Part shown: in pieces, positions 1 to 10,045 of the stretch
Numbering within the stretch: position 1 is the first letter of the stretch
How the letters are laid out: each line of letters starts with the position of its first letter
Assembly: GCF_004564235.1 (NCBI RefSeq)
Contig: NZ_SOMN01000019.1
Coordinates: 35,909 to 99,908, forward strand
Source of the DNA: Cohnella luojiensis
GTDB taxonomy: Bacteria; Bacillota; Bacilli; Paenibacillales; Paenibacillaceae
Direction: 5' to 3'
DNA: 64,000 nt
Translations under genes and position numbers: made by a program
Notes under the pieces: model-generated
What the model saw: the letters and a program-made list of their open reading frames with translations, nothing else
Database searches by the model: none
What the model was told of the DNA's origin: nothing

Positions 1-2
1 AA

Positions 3-1172
3 CGACTGTTAACCGGCGCCATGATCGAATCTCTTATTATCGGCGAGGCAGACGATATATTCGTCGCCGAATGGGAGCAGCGCTTGAAGCTTCGTCCGGC
101 CGACCGTTTGTTCTATCTCTTCGCGGAACTGAATGACAACCATCTGTGGCGGTCGTCAGGCGAACAAGTATCGGCTGCCCGTTTCAAGGAGATCGTTCAG
201 CAAGCGCTGCACCGCGTAACCCCCGACGATCAGCCGATCTACCTGCACGAGCATCGCAATCGGATCGGCATTCTTGTGCCGGACCGTGCCCTGGAGCCGT
301 TCAAGGGGGAAATCGAATCATTCACCGTTAAGTTCCGTCAAGAGCTTTCCGTCGAGGCCGGCAATGGTGTCTTTCTCTATGCCGGTACCCCGGTTCACCG
401 TCTCTCGGATATCCGGCAATCTTATAAGACAGCTAAGGAAGCGATCTTGTACAAATACGTCCATGACGATAGCCGTATCGTCATCTATGACCAGGTACGA
501 TTGGAGCGGCTGAATTATATCGGCATCGACTCGAACGAGTTCAATCGGTTTATCGAGCAGATCGAAGAGCTGCAGTCGGGGGCTGTCAAGGCGAGCGTTG
601 AAGCGCTTTTCCGCGACTTCAGAGAGAAACGGTATGCCCCGGAAGCCATTAAGATGAGTATTCACCAGTGCATGCTCAGCGTCACCAAGACAATCCGCAG
701 CATGGACGGGGACGAGCGGTCGCTCGGATCGCTGGCGCCGATCGTCGGCTGGCACGACCTGAATCTATCGCTTAGCGAGCTGAAAAGGCTGTTCTCCGAG
801 TTCATCGAAGAGAGTCAGAACTATATCGCGGAGTTGCGAAAGGAACAAGGGAAGGGCGGCATACAGAAAATCCGCTGCTACATCGAGGCGAATTATTCGA
901 GCAACATAAGCCTGAAGAGTATTGCTGCGCAATTTTTCATCAATCCGGTCTATCTCGGGCAGCTGTTCAAGAAGACGTACGGCGTTTATTTCAACGATTT
1001 TTTACTGCAAATACGGGTAAACGAAGCTAAAAAACTGCTGCGGCAGTCATCGGATATGCGCATTTACGAAATAGCCGAGAAGGTCGGCTTCAGCAGTGCG
1101 GATTATTTCGTCACCCAGTTCGAGAAGATCGAGCAAATGACGCCCACTGAGTACCGTAATAAGCTTCTATAA
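3..1172 (+). CDS. YesN-type AraC-family response regulator (5' end outside window)
   Basis: C-terminal part of a DNA-binding response regulator that probably activates the xylan-utilisation genes downstream. The frame is open to the left edge with no stop, so the ATG at 21 is probably internal and the receiver domain lies outside the window. Counting from that ATG, residues 1-260 form the poorly conserved middle region usual in YesN proteins, and residues 285-383 form an AraC-type double helix-turn-helix. The first helix-turn-helix lies around SLKSIAAQFFINPVYLGQLF and the second around IYEIAEKVGFSSADYF. The histidine kinase gene begins 33 bases after the stop, which fits a YesM/YesN pair. Family assignment is firm; the target genes are inferred from position. 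Confidence 0.9.
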   Translation, partial: RLLTGAMIESLIIGEADDIFVAEWEQRLKLRPADRLFYLFAELNDNHLWRSSGEQVSAARFKEIVQQALHRVTPDDQPIYLHEHRNRIGILVPDRALEPFKGEIESFTVKFRQELSVEAGNGVFLYAGTPVHRLSDIRQSYKTAKEAILYKYVHDDSRIVIYDQVRLERLNYIGIDSNEFNRFIEQIEELQSGAVKASVEALFRDFREKRYAPEAIKMSIHQCMLSVTKTIRSMDGDERSLGSLAPIVGWHDLNLSLSELKRLFSEFIEESQNYIAELRKEQGKGGIQKIRCYIEANYSSNISLKSIAAQFFINPVYLGQLFKKTYGVYFNDFLLQIRVNEAKKLLRQSSDMRIYEIAEKVGFSSADYFVTQFEKIEQMTPTEYRNKLL

Positions 1173-1205
1173 TCAGATGACCTTCCGACAAAGGGGACAA
1201 TACGC

Positions 1206-2978
1206 GTGAAACCGAGATTTAATTGGAATAACGTCCGTCTGCGAAACAAGATGCTGATCGTCTATATTTTGTGCGTATTCGTCCCGATCGTGTTGACTAA
1301 TCTCATCTTCTATAGCGTGACGACGGAGAACGTGAAGAATCAGAGGATGAAGGACGTCTCGCGCGCAGTCGAACAAATAAAAAACGAGTTTCGGGCCAAA
1401 ATCGACGACGCAGTTGCCGTCTCTTCGGTTTTCTTCACGGATTATAATCTAAATCAAATTCTGGAGACCAATTACGAGAACCCGGCCGATTATGTCGAAG
1501 CTTACGACTCGTATTTCCGCAGAATTCTGAATAACTATACTCCTGTATATACATCGGTCCAGAACATCAAGATCTATGTGAACAATCCGACCATGCTGCA
1601 TTCGGGCGGCATCGGAAACTTAACGGAGGAAGTGAAAAGAACGAACTGGTACCAGGCACTGCATCAGAGCAAATCATCTCAACTCATCTTCGTCCGGACG
1701 TCCAAGGAAGATTCGAGTATGAGCAAGGGAGTTCTAGATTCGTTCAGCGTAGTTCAAAGAATGAATTACTACAACTCTCAGAATCGGTACGAAAAAGTGC
1801 TGAAAATCGAAATGAAAACGTCTTCAATCCAGCAAATTTTTCAAAATCTCAACCTGCAGGGCAATATTTACTTGCTCAACAATCAAGGCAAGGTCCTATA
1901 CACGACCGATCCGGGCGTCGATTGGAAAATGGAATCTCCCGACTTTCAGTCGCTCGAGTTTCCAGCGGACTCGATTCAAGTTGAGACGAAGTATCAATAT
2001 GTCAGCTTCTTGGAAGGCTGGCGCATCGTCGGCACGATTTCGGAAGAGGAAGTATTGAGAGAGTTACACAAATCCAGGGATTTCATCTTCGTTCTGGCCA
2101 GCATTAATATTATCCTCCCGACCTTGATCATCCTCTGGATCACTAGGTCGCTCAACGTTAGATTGGTACGTATTCTCAGGCATATGAAGAAAGTGAAAAA
2201 CCAAAATTTCGATACGATCAAAAAAGGGGAACTCGACGAGGACGAGATCGGGCAATTAACCGGGGAATTCAATCGGATGACGCTGCAGGTGAAAAGCCTG
2301 ATCGACGATGTGTACGTCGCCGATATTCAGAAGAAAACGCTCGAGCTCGAACGCCGCCAAGCACAGCTGAACGCGCTGCAGAGCCAGATCAATCCGCATT
2401 TTCTATTCAACGCGCTGGAGACGATCCGGATGCGCAGCGTGGTCAAGAACGAGACGGAAACGGCCAAGATTATTCATAACATGGCCAAAATATTCCGCAC
2501 CTCGTTAACTTGGAGCAAGGATCGGGTAACGGTAAGCGAAGAAATGGAATTCATCGTTTGTTTCTTGGAAATCCAGAAATATCGGTTCGAGGACCGATTG
2601 AATTACCATCTGAATATCGATCCGTCCGCCAGGACATGCGTCATTCCCAAAATGATGTTTTTGCCGTTCGTGGAGAATGCCAGCATACATGGAATCGAAC
2701 CCCTTAAGAGCGGCGGGAGGATCGACGTGCGCATCGAGCGAGAAGCGGATGAATTGGTGTTCGCTATTCGGGACAACGGCATCGGGATGGACGAGGAAAA
2801 AGTGAATCGATTCTATGGCTATCTGGAAAGCGAAGAAGAGATCGGGGAGAGGATCGGCGTGCAGAACGTCATCTATCGGCTGAAGCTTATTTACGGCAAC
2901 CGATTCCAGCTCTTGATCGAAAGCGCGCCTATGGAGGGGACGTTCATCAAGTTGCGGATTCCGGTCGACGGATCGTGA
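1206..2978 (+). CDS. YesM-type sensor histidine kinase
   Basis: Membrane sensor kinase of the LytS/YesM class that would phosphorylate the response regulator encoded just upstream. The start is GTG with an AAAGGGG Shine-Dalgarno about 9 bases before it. The first membrane segment is at residues 13-36, followed by an extracellular sensing region of about 250 residues, a second membrane segment near 290-312, a HAMP linker, and a His_kinase domain with the phospho-acceptor His398 in the NPHFLFNALE motif. A C-terminal ATPase domain shows FVENASIHG and DNGIGM. In Paenibacillus, such pairs sit beside carbohydrate ABC transporters and sense the oligosaccharide substrate. Here aldouronates are the likely signal, which is inferred from the neighbouring enzymes. 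Confidence 0.93.
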   Translation: MKPRFNWNNVRLRNKMLIVYILCVFVPIVLTNLIFYSVTTENVKNQRMKDVSRAVEQIKNEFRAKIDDAVAVSSVFFTDYNLNQILETNYENPADYVEAYDSYFRRILNNYTPVYTSVQNIKIYVNNPTMLHSGGIGNLTEEVKRTNWYQALHQSKSSQLIFVRTSKEDSSMSKGVLDSFSVVQRMNYYNSQNRYEKVLKIEMKTSSIQQIFQNLNLQGNIYLLNNQGKVLYTTDPGVDWKMESPDFQSLEFPADSIQVETKYQYVSFLEGWRIVGTISEEEVLRELHKSRDFIFVLASINIILPTLIILWITRSLNVRLVRILRHMKKVKNQNFDTIKKGELDEDEIGQLTGEFNRMTLQVKSLIDDVYVADIQKKTLELERRQAQLNALQSQINPHFLFNALETIRMRSVVKNETETAKIIHNMAKIFRTSLTWSKDRVTVSEEMEFIVCFLEIQKYRFEDRLNYHLNIDPSARTCVIPKMMFLPFVENASIHGIEPLKSGGRIDVRIEREADELVFAIRDNGIGMDEEKVNRFYGYLESEEEIGERIGVQNVIYRLKLIYGNRFQLLIESAPMEGTFIKLRIPVDGS

Positions 2979-3041
2979 CGATATATGCTTTTCAAAGTAC
3001 GGACTATAGTTTATTGGGTAAACAAAGCCCTTGAATGATTC

Positions 3042-3060
3042 TATAATGAAAGTGCTTACA
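3042..3060 (+). promoter_or_regulatory. -10 element overlapping a CcpA cre site
   Basis: A perfect TATAAT (3042-3047) runs directly into TGAAAGTGCTTACA (3047-3060). This matches the catabolite-responsive element consensus TGWAANCGNTNWCA at all but one fixed position (TG instead of CG). It lies about 37 bases before the binding-protein start. The -35 is poor (around 3019-3024), as expected for an activator-dependent promoter. CcpA bound here would block transcription of the xylan operon when glucose is present; that effect is inferred from the known behaviour of cre sites. Confidence 0.7.
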
Positions 3061-3096
3061 AAAAAACATATCATTCTTGAGAGGGGCTCGAATTTA

Positions 3097-4800
3097 GTGG
3101 CAAAGAAATTACTATTTGCCTGCATGGCTGCCGTCTTGGTGTTCACCGCCGCTTGCTCTAATGGCAACAATGGCAAGAACAACGCGTCCAGCACAGCCGG
3201 CGGCAGCACTCCTGCAGCAACGGAAAGCGCTGCCGCATCGGAAAAACCGCTTGATAAAGTAACTTACTCTTACTTCCTTGGCGTTGCTAATGCGCCGGAC
3301 GTGAACACGAACGAGACGACGATCGGTAAAGCTCTCGAAGATCAAACCGGCGTCAACTTCAAAATCGAACACTTGGTAGGCGACCTTAAAGCGAAAATCG
3401 GTACGATGATCGCCTCCAATGATTATCCGGACGTCATCAACCCGGATGCCGGTATCGATCAGCTTGTCGACGCCGGCGCGTTTATCGACCTGACTGATCT
3501 GATTGAAAAGAACCCGAACATCAAGCGCGTGTACGGTCCATTCCTCAGCCAAATGAAAGCGGCGGACGGCAAAATTTACTACCTCCCGATCTCGGCACAA
3601 GTCGGCGACTTCATGCCGGATCCGAACATCAACCAAGGCGCCTTCTGGATTCAACGCCGCGTGTTGAAAGAAGCGGGCTATCCGAAGATCACCACGTTGG
3701 ACGAATACACGAAGCTGATCGAAGACTTCGTCGCCAAGCATAAAGACGAAGATTTGACCGGACTCATTACCCTGACGCATGACTGGAGATTCTTCGCGAC
3801 CTCCAACGTGCCTATGCACCTGGACGGTTATCCGAACGACGGTAACGTCGAAGTCCACATGACGACGTTCGAAGCCAAAACGTACTACACGACCGACTCC
3901 ACGAAGCGTTGGTTGCAAAAATTGAACGATTTCAACTCTAAAGGTCTGTTCGACAAGGCTTCCTTCGTAGACAACTACGACCAATATCTTGCGAAGCTCT
4001 CTTCCAAAAAAGTCGTCGGATTCTTCGACTACGGCTGGCAAACGGGCAATGCCCGCAACCTCCTGGTAGATGCGGCAAGACAAGATCCGACGCAAGACGA
4101 TTTCGTATACCAACCGATGCCGCTCACGTGGGATGGCGGTAAAGACCAACTTCTGGATCCTGCGGGATTCGTTAAGAACCGCGGTATCGGCATCAGCGTA
4201 AGCGCGAAAGATCCGGAACGGATCATGGCGTTCTGGGATAACCTGCTGAAAGAAGAGAACCAAATCTTTAAGAGCTGGGGTATCAAAGGCGAAACTTACG
4301 AAGTGGACGACAAAGGCCGCTTCTACCGTACGGCTGAGCAAATCAAGAAAATCGACGAGCCGTTCAATTTGAGCTTCGGCTTCAGATACTTCAATTGGGA
4401 TTGGCCGCAATACGGCGCGAACTCCACGCTGTCTGACGGTAACGCGTTCGCGCCCGGCTTCCAACCGGAAGTATTCCAAATGAGCTTGACGGATGCGGAC
4501 AAAACGATTCTCGAAAAATACGGCGTTAAAACGTACGCCGAGCTATTCGCTGCTCCGGACGACCGCGCATGGTACCCTGCTTGGGGGATTCCGAAAGCGC
4601 AAGGCTCCGCCGAACAAATCTGGGAAACGACGAAAGACGAAGTTACGAAGAAGTACTATCCGAAGCTCGTGCTGGCGAAACCGGCCGACTTCGATAAAGT
4701 ATGGGGCGAATATGTAGCCGAATTCGGCAAGCTTGACACGGCAGGCTATGAAAAATGGTACACGGAACAAATTAAAGCCGCTATCGAAGCTGCCAAATAA
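3097..4800 (+). CDS. lplA: LplA-type extracellular solute-binding lipoprotein (probable aldouronate binder)
   Basis: Substrate-binding lipoprotein of a CUT1 sugar ABC importer, 567 residues. GTG at 3097 was chosen over the in-frame ATG at 3031 because GAGAGGGG lies 9-16 bases before it and the signal peptide then begins at VAKKLLFA. The lipobox is FTAAC, so the mature protein starts at a lipid-modified cysteine and is held on the outer face of the membrane. It has the large size and Trp/Tyr-rich sequence of LplA-type proteins. Two permeases, a xylanase and an alpha-glucuronidase follow, so methylglucuronoxylo-oligosaccharides are the likely ligand. No ATPase gene is present, which is normal because a shared MsmX-type ATPase is encoded elsewhere in such bacteria. 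Confidence 0.92.
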   Translation: MAKKLLFACMAAVLVFTAACSNGNNGKNNASSTAGGSTPAATESAAASEKPLDKVTYSYFLGVANAPDVNTNETTIGKALEDQTGVNFKIEHLVGDLKAKIGTMIASNDYPDVINPDAGIDQLVDAGAFIDLTDLIEKNPNIKRVYGPFLSQMKAADGKIYYLPISAQVGDFMPDPNINQGAFWIQRRVLKEAGYPKITTLDEYTKLIEDFVAKHKDEDLTGLITLTHDWRFFATSNVPMHLDGYPNDGNVEVHMTTFEAKTYYTTDSTKRWLQKLNDFNSKGLFDKASFVDNYDQYLAKLSSKKVVGFFDYGWQTGNARNLLVDAARQDPTQDDFVYQPMPLTWDGGKDQLLDPAGFVKNRGIGISVSAKDPERIMAFWDNLLKEENQIFKSWGIKGETYEVDDKGRFYRTAEQIKKIDEPFNLSFGFRYFNWDWPQYGANSTLSDGNAFAPGFQPEVFQMSLTDADKTILEKYGVKTYAELFAAPDDRAWYPAWGIPKAQGSAEQIWETTKDEVTKKYYPKLVLAKPADFDKVWGEYVAEFGKLDTAGYEKWYTEQIKAAIEAAK

Positions 4801-4812
4801 TCGATTATAAGC

Positions 4813-4872
4813 AATAAGCGAAAGGCCGGCTTATACGTGCTGTTGGCTCGCATAAGCCGGCTTTCGCTTATT
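4813..4872 (+). terminator. Long intra-operon hairpin after the binding-protein gene
   Basis: Arms 4813-4834 and 4852-4872 pair almost perfectly over about 21 bp with one unpaired base, around a 17-base loop. No strong U-tract follows, so this is more likely a partial terminator or mRNA 3'-end stabiliser than a full stop. It would give more binding protein than permease, a usual arrangement in sugar ABC operons. Confidence 0.7.
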
Positions 4873-4907
4873 CCATTAGCAAGGACCGGTTCGGAAGGAG
4901 AATGAAT

Positions 4908-5882
4908 ATGGGGAGTAACATCAAATCTGCAACGTCTTCCATCGCGTCTGATCTAAAGCCGACGGGACTGAAGCTTTTCTTCAAGAAACTTGTGCAACAA
5001 CGGATCCTCGTCTTGATGTCCGTTCCTTTTCTCATATGGCTCTTTCTTTTCAAATACCTGCCGCTATGGGGTTGGACGACAGCCTTTCAAAAGTACAGAC
5101 CGGCCAAAAGCTTCTCGGAACAAGAATGGGTCGGTTGGGATCAATTTAAGTTTCTTTTTCACGACGAACGGTTTCTCCGCGTGTTAAGAAATACGCTTGC
5201 GCAGAGCGGAATCAATCTCGCTCTTGGTTTTATTACCGCTATTATCCTCGCGCTCTTGCTCAACGAATTGCGCGGAATGATATTTAAGCGTGTCGTACAG
5301 ACGGTTACTTATATGCCGCATTTTCTTTCTTGGGTCGTTGCCGCGGGGATTATTCAGGCGACGCTCGCGCCGGATGGCATTATCAATGTGTTAATGATTA
5401 AATTAGGCATGATCGAGAAAGGCCAAGAAATATTGTTCCTTGGCATTCCGAAAGATTTCTGGACCATATTAGGACTCGGGACCGTTTGGAAAGACCTTGG
5501 GTGGAATACGATCGTATACTTGGCTGCGATGGCAACGATCGATCCCGCGCAGTACGAAGCGGCGGAAATGGATGGAGCGGGGCGTTTCAGACGGATGTGG
5601 AACGTTACGTTGCCAGGTATCAAGTCGGTTATCGTCGTCCTGTTAATATTGAACATCGGTAATTTGATGGAATCGGGATTCGAGGCGCAATACCTGCTTA
5701 AAAACGGTATGAACATCGATTATTCCGAGAACATTGACATATTTGTTCTGACGTACGGTATTAACCAAAGCAACTTCTCCCTGGCTGTAGCGGCAGGCAT
5801 GTTTAAAAGTCTCGTCAGCATTGTCTTGCTGTTCATCGCGAATAGTATCGCGAAGCGTGCAGGCGAGAGCAGACTGTTCTAA
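4908..5882 (+). CDS. lplB: ABC sugar transporter permease, LplB type
   Basis: Integral membrane subunit of the importer fed by the upstream lipoprotein; 324 residues from the second ATG. ATG 4908 is preferred to ATG 4902 because AAGGAG ends at 4900 and leaves a 7-base spacer. About six membrane segments are visible, the first around LVLMSVPFLIWLFLFKYLPL. The EAA loop that docks the ATPase is near YEAAEMDGAGRFRRMWNVTLP. It is separated from the binding-protein gene by a long hairpin and from the second permease by only 14 bases. The family (binding-protein-dependent permease, LplB/YtcP branch) is clear; the aldouronate substrate is inferred from the cluster. Confidence 0.92.
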   Translation: MGSNIKSATSSIASDLKPTGLKLFFKKLVQQRILVLMSVPFLIWLFLFKYLPLWGWTTAFQKYRPAKSFSEQEWVGWDQFKFLFHDERFLRVLRNTLAQSGINLALGFITAIILALLLNELRGMIFKRVVQTVTYMPHFLSWVVAAGIIQATLAPDGIINVLMIKLGMIEKGQEILFLGIPKDFWTILGLGTVWKDLGWNTIVYLAAMATIDPAQYEAAEMDGAGRFRRMWNVTLPGIKSVIVVLLILNIGNLMESGFEAQYLLKNGMNIDYSENIDIFVLTYGINQSNFSLAVAAGMFKSLVSIVLLFIANSIAKRAGESRLF

Positions 5883-5896
5883 AGGAGGATTACCGG

Positions 5897-6829
5897 ATGG
5901 CAAATTTAGCTACGGGAACTGCACCTAAGAAGCTTGCGCGCAGGAACGCTTCGTTAGGAGACCGAATTTTCGACACCTTAAATATTACCTTCCTTTGCTT
6001 GCTGATGCTCGTCACCTTGTATCCTTTTTTGAACACGCTCGCGTTATCGTTGAACCGAGCGATGGATTCGATCAGGGGTGGCATCTATATATGGCCGAGA
6101 GACTTGTCGCTTGAAAACTACAAATTCGTGTTTAGTCAATCGACGATATTCCATGCGACGTTGATCTCGATTCTTCGCTTGGTCATCGGTTCGATAACAA
6201 CCGTATTCTGTTCGGCAATGGTCGCGTATACGATCAGTCGGCAAGACTTCGTGTTGCGGAAGTTCATCACGATCGCTTTCGTCCTGACCGCGTACGTTAA
6301 CCCGGGTCTTATTCCGAACTATTTGAACATTCGCGATTTAGGCTTGATTGACAGCTTCTGGGTTTATATATGGCCGGGATTGATCGGCGTCTTCAACCTT
6401 ATTCTTATCCGATCTTTCATCGACGGTCTTCCGGAAAGCATCCTGGAGTCCGGGAGAATCGACGGAGCGGGAGAATTCAGGACGTTCTTCAGCATCGTCC
6501 TGCCGCTTTGTCTTCCTGTTCTTGCTACGGTAGCGTTGTTCACGGCGGTATATCAATGGAATTCCTGGCTTGATGTATTCTTGTACAACTCGTCGAATAT
6601 CAATCTCAGTACGCTGCAATACGAGCTGCAAAAAATTCTTCAAAACTCAAGCGCCTCTTCATCGGCGGCAAGCGCGTTCTCGAATCCGGATGCGGCAGCC
6701 AACGCGGTTACGCCGCTCGCGGTACGATCGACGATGACGATCGTGGCTTCGGTTCCGATGATCGTCATGTATCCGTTCCTGCAGAAGTACTTCGTTAAAG
6801 GGATGATGGTCGGCGGCGTGAAGGGTTAA
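5897..6829 (+). CDS. ytcP: ABC sugar transporter permease, YtcP type
   Basis: Second integral membrane subunit of the same CUT1 importer, 310 residues. AAAGGAGG at 5881-5888 gives a strong start at ATG 5897. The protein has about six membrane segments and an EAA motif near ILESGRIDGAGEFRTFFSIVLP. It ends in the KYFVKGMMVGGVKG tail typical of the YtcP/MalG branch. With the preceding permease it forms the heterodimeric channel for the oligosaccharide delivered by the lipoprotein. The stop is 7 bases before the xylanase start, so transport and breakdown are co-expressed. Confidence 0.93.
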   Translation: MANLATGTAPKKLARRNASLGDRIFDTLNITFLCLLMLVTLYPFLNTLALSLNRAMDSIRGGIYIWPRDLSLENYKFVFSQSTIFHATLISILRLVIGSITTVFCSAMVAYTISRQDFVLRKFITIAFVLTAYVNPGLIPNYLNIRDLGLIDSFWVYIWPGLIGVFNLILIRSFIDGLPESILESGRIDGAGEFRTFFSIVLPLCLPVLATVALFTAVYQWNSWLDVFLYNSSNINLSTLQYELQKILQNSSASSSAASAFSNPDAAANAVTPLAVRSTMTIVASVPMIVMYPFLQKYFVKGMMVGGVKG

Positions 6830-6836
6830 CGGGAGG

Positions 6837-7856
6837 ATGAGTGAATTGGTAGATAACATAAACCGAAGCATTCCCAAATTATATGAAGCATTCCAAGATT
6901 GTTTCGATATCGGTGCTGCAGTCAATCCGCGTACGATCGTTCAGGCCGGGGATTTGATTGCAAATCACTACAACAGCCTTACCGCCGAAAATGAAATGAA
7001 ATTCGAGAGACTTCATCCTGCGGAGGATAAGTATACGTTCGAAGCGGCCGACAAAATCGTCGATTTTGCACGGAAGCACGGAAAGAAGCTGAGAGGGCAC
7101 ACGCTCGTATGGCACAATCAAACTCCCGATTGGCTATTCCAAGATGACGATGGAGGACGGGTAGACCGCGATACGCTGTTTGCTCGAATGAAATCGCATA
7201 TCGATACGGTAGTGAAGAGGTACAAAGGAGACATCTTTGCTTGGGATGTCGTCAATGAAGCCATTGCCGACGAAGGATCGGACCTGCTGCGCCCCTCCAA
7301 GTGGCTAGATATTGCGGGACCTGCCTTTATAGCTAAGGCTTTCGAATTCGCCCACGAAGCGGACCCCAATGCCTTGCTCTTTTACAACGATTACAATGAG
7401 TCGCACCCGCTGAAGCGGGATAAGATTTACACGTTATTGAAATCGCTGATTAAGCAAGGAGTTCCGGTGAATGGAATGGGCTTGCAAGCCCATTGGAACT
7501 TATTTGATCCTGGGCTGGATGATATTCGATCCGCGATAGAGATGTATGCTTCGCTTGGTCTCGTGCTGCATCTGACCGAGATGGATATGTCGTTCTTCCA
7601 GTTCGATGACCGGAGAGCGGATCTGACCGCTCCGCCCGAGGAGATGCTGGAGCTTCAAGCGCGGCAATATGAAGCGGTGTTCGACCTGCTGCGGGAGTAC
7701 CGGGACGTTATTGATTCAGTTACATTCTGGGGCTCTGCGGACGATTACACCTGGCTTAACGATTTTCCGGTTCGGGGTCGGAAAAACTGGCCGTTGCTAT
7801 TCGATGAGAAGCACCAGCCTAAACCGAGCTTCTGGCGGGTGGTGGAAGGCCGATGA
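6837..7856 (+). CDS. xynA2: Intracellular GH10 endo-1,4-beta-xylanase
   Basis: Family 10 glycoside hydrolase of 339 residues, a single catalytic domain with no signal peptide, so it acts in the cytoplasm on imported aldouronates and xylo-oligosaccharides. Catalytic residues are visible: the acid/base Glu141 in DVVNEA and the nucleophile Glu248 in HLTEMDMS. The [14 protein letters not shown] substrate-cleft motif is also present. GGGAGG abuts ATG 6837, so translation could instead begin at TTG 6846 (spacer 9). It overlaps the next gene by 4 bases (ATGA), so the two enzymes are translationally coupled. The symbol follows the equivalent enzyme of the Paenibacillus aldouronate cluster. Confidence 0.94.
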   Translation: MSELVDNINRSIPKLYEAFQDCFDIGAAVNPRTIVQAGDLIANHYNSLTAENEMKFERLHPAEDKYTFEAADKIVDFARKHGKKLRGHTLVWHNQTPDWLFQDDDGGRVDRDTLFARMKSHIDTVVKRYKGDIFAWDVVNEAIADEGSDLLRPSKWLDIAGPAFIAKAFEFAHEADPNALLFYNDYNESHPLKRDKIYTLLKSLIKQGVPVNGMGLQAHWNLFDPGLDDIRSAIEMYASLGLVLHLTEMDMSFFQFDDRRADLTAPPEEMLELQARQYEAVFDLLREYRDVIDSVTFWGSADDYTWLNDFPVRGRKNWPLLFDEKHQPKPSFWRVVEGR

Positions 7857-9928
7857 CGGGGAAGCTGCTATCCGTTGCCGGATATAACGCCTGGCTCGGA
7901 TTTAACCGTGTAGAATCGAGTAAGATTTCTAATCCATACGTCGATTGGTGCGGCCGAATCGTCGCTGCCGAGAAGGGAGAAATCTTCGGAACTGCCGCAG
8001 CGGAATTGACGCGCGGCATCGAGTCTCTATTTGGTATTCGGCCATTGACGTCCGAAAGCACGGAAGGCTTCCGCTGCATCACGTTCGGCACTTTCGAAGG
8101 CGGCAACGAACTCATCTCCCGCACGTTCGGCGCAGAAATACGTTCAACGATCGTACCGGAGGGTTATGCAATCAAGACCAATGCGGCTGATGGCTGCATA
8201 GCTATCGGGGCATCGACGGCATCAGGCGTTCTGTATGGCGTATTCCATCTGCTAAGACTGCTCGGCACGGGATGCTCGGTGGACAAGCTTGAGCTGGTAG
8301 AAAACCCGAATAACGGGTTGCGTATGATTAATCAATGGGATAATATCGACGGGAGCATTGAGCGCGGTTATGCCGGAGAGTCCATTTTCTACGTAAACAA
8401 TGAAATTACAATGAATATGGAGCGCGTCCGCGACTATGCGAGACTGCTTGCCTCTATAGGCATAAATGCCATTGCCATCAATAATGTAAACGTGCATAAG
8501 TACGAAACGATGTTACTGACGGATAAATTCCTTCCGGACGTGGCGAAGCTGGCAGACGTATTCCGGGCGTACGGCATCAAGCTGTTCTTGAGCATCAACT
8601 TTGCGAGCCCTATTGAGATCGGCGGACTATCGACGGCCGATCCACTCGATCCGACTGTACGTAATTGGTGGAGCAGGATAACGGCTAAAATATATACGGC
8701 GATATCGGATTTCGGCGGATTTCTCGTAAAAGCCGATTCGGAGAACCGGCCGGGTCCGTTTACGTATGGCCGGGACCATGCGGACGGCTCCAATATGCTG
8801 GCCGAAGCGCTGCAGCCGCATGGAGGCATCGTGATCTGGCGTTGCTTCGTTTATAACTGCAAGCAGGATTGGCGCGACCGGTCGACAGACCGGGCAAGGG
8901 CTGCATTCGATCATTTCAAGCCGCTAGACGGCCGGTTTCATGACAATGTCATCCTGCAAATCAAGAACGGTCCGATGGACTTCCAAGTACGGGAGCCGGT
9001 ATCGCCGCTGTTCGGTGCGCTGGAAGCAACCAATCAAGTGATAGAATTCCAGATTACGCAAGAATATACGGGCCAGCAGCGCCACCTGTGTTACCTCGTC
9101 CCTCAGTGGAAAGAAGTACTCGACTTCCAAACCCATGCGAAGGGCGGAAACCCCAGTGTCAAGCGTATCGTTGACGGTTCTGTATACGGCAGACGTTTCG
9201 GCGGATTTGCAGCTGTCTCCAACATCGGCAATGATGCCAATTGGACGGGGCATCTGCTGGCCCAGGCCAACTTGTACGGGTACGGCCGGCTTGCCTGGAA
9301 TACAGAGCTGTCCGCGGAAGCGATCGCGGAGGAGTGGGTAAGACTTACGTTTGGCGGCGACGACAGGGTCGTTCGGACGATCAAGGGCATGCTGATACAT
9401 TCATGGAGCATTTATGAGTCCTATACGGCACCGCTTGGCGTCGGCTGGATGGTCAACCCGGATCACCACTACGGTCCGAACGTGGACGGCTATGAATATT
9501 CGAAGTGGGGTACATACCATTTTGCCGATTGCCGCGGTGTTGGCGTCGACAGGACAGTCAAGACGGGGACAGGGTATGCCGGGCAATATATGGGCGACAA
9601 TGCCGCTAGGTATGAATCGGTAGAGAACTGCCCTGACGAGCTGTTGCTGTTCTTTCATCATGTACCTTATACGCACGTGCTCCATTCGGGGGTAACGGTC
9701 ATACAGCATATCTATGATTCGCATTTTAACGGCGTGGAGCGGGCTGAACAGCTCGAAGAAACATGGAGCGGCCTTGCAGGTATCGTAAACGAAGGGTTAT
9801 ACGAGCAGGTTGCCGAGCGTCTGAAGGAGCAAGCGGAGCATGCCCGCGAGTGGTGCGATATGATTAATACGTACTTCTACCGGAAGAGTGGAATCGCTGA
9901 TCAACTAGGACGTAAAATTTATTCATAA
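7853..9928 (+). CDS. aguA: GH67 xylan alpha-1,2-glucuronidase
   Basis: Removes (4-O-methyl)glucuronic acid from the end of aldouronates, so that the xylanase can continue on the remaining chain; 691 residues, the usual length for GH67. The N-terminal GH67 domain (about 1-115), the catalytic barrel (about 120-460) and the C-terminal domain are all present. The conserved acidic residues sit in [14 protein letters not shown] (Glu297) and in the segment from [10 protein letters not shown] to MDFQVREP (residues 359-381). There is no signal peptide, so it is cytoplasmic like its neighbour. It is translationally coupled to the xylanase by ATGA and is the last gene before a strong terminator. No beta-xylosidase gene follows in this window. 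Confidence 0.95.
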   Translation: MTGKLLSVAGYNAWLGFNRVESSKISNPYVDWCGRIVAAEKGEIFGTAAAELTRGIESLFGIRPLTSESTEGFRCITFGTFEGGNELISRTFGAEIRSTIVPEGYAIKTNAADGCIAIGASTASGVLYGVFHLLRLLGTGCSVDKLELVENPNNGLRMINQWDNIDGSIERGYAGESIFYVNNEITMNMERVRDYARLLASIGINAIAINNVNVHKYETMLLTDKFLPDVAKLADVFRAYGIKLFLSINFASPIEIGGLSTADPLDPTVRNWWSRITAKIYTAISDFGGFLVKADSENRPGPFTYGRDHADGSNMLAEALQPHGGIVIWRCFVYNCKQDWRDRSTDRARAAFDHFKPLDGRFHDNVILQIKNGPMDFQVREPVSPLFGALEATNQVIEFQITQEYTGQQRHLCYLVPQWKEVLDFQTHAKGGNPSVKRIVDGSVYGRRFGGFAAVSNIGNDANWTGHLLAQANLYGYGRLAWNTELSAEAIAEEWVRLTFGGDDRVVRTIKGMLIHSWSIYESYTAPLGVGWMVNPDHHYGPNVDGYEYSKWGTYHFADCRGVGVDRTVKTGTGYAGQYMGDNAARYESVENCPDELLLFFHHVPYTHVLHSGVTVIQHIYDSHFNGVERAEQLEETWSGLAGIVNEGLYEQVAERLKEQAEHAREWCDMINTYFYRKSGIADQLGRKIYS

Positions 9929-9933
9929 TACGC

Positions 9934-9978
9934 AAGAAGGAGCGGGCATTTTGCGCCGCTTCTTCTTTTTTGTTTTTT
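9934..9978 (+). terminator. Terminator of the aldouronate operon
   Basis: A 12-bp stem (9934-9945 with 9956-9967, one G-U pair) is followed by long T-runs. It ends the transcript just after aguA. Confidence 0.85.
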
Positions 9979-10019
9979 TGTCGATCTTAAATATGTGCTA
10001 TTGTATTCCTATATTCAAA
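9978..10019 (+). promoter_or_regulatory. Promoter and operator-like motif of the ArsR gene
   Basis: A TTGTCG -35 (9978-9983) and a weak TTGTAT -10 (10001-10006) are 17 bases apart. CTATATTCAAA (10009-10019) lies just downstream of the -10. The same 11-mer recurs in the same relative place before the sulP gene (10440-10450), so it is a candidate operator for the ArsR protein. Confidence 0.5.
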
Positions 10020-10045
10020 AGTTTAAAAACTAAGGGGCACATGCC

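Noticed and set aside
3112..4479. 455-residue minus-strand ORF
   Set aside because: Antisense shadow of the lplA gene; codon pattern and homology belong to the plus strand.
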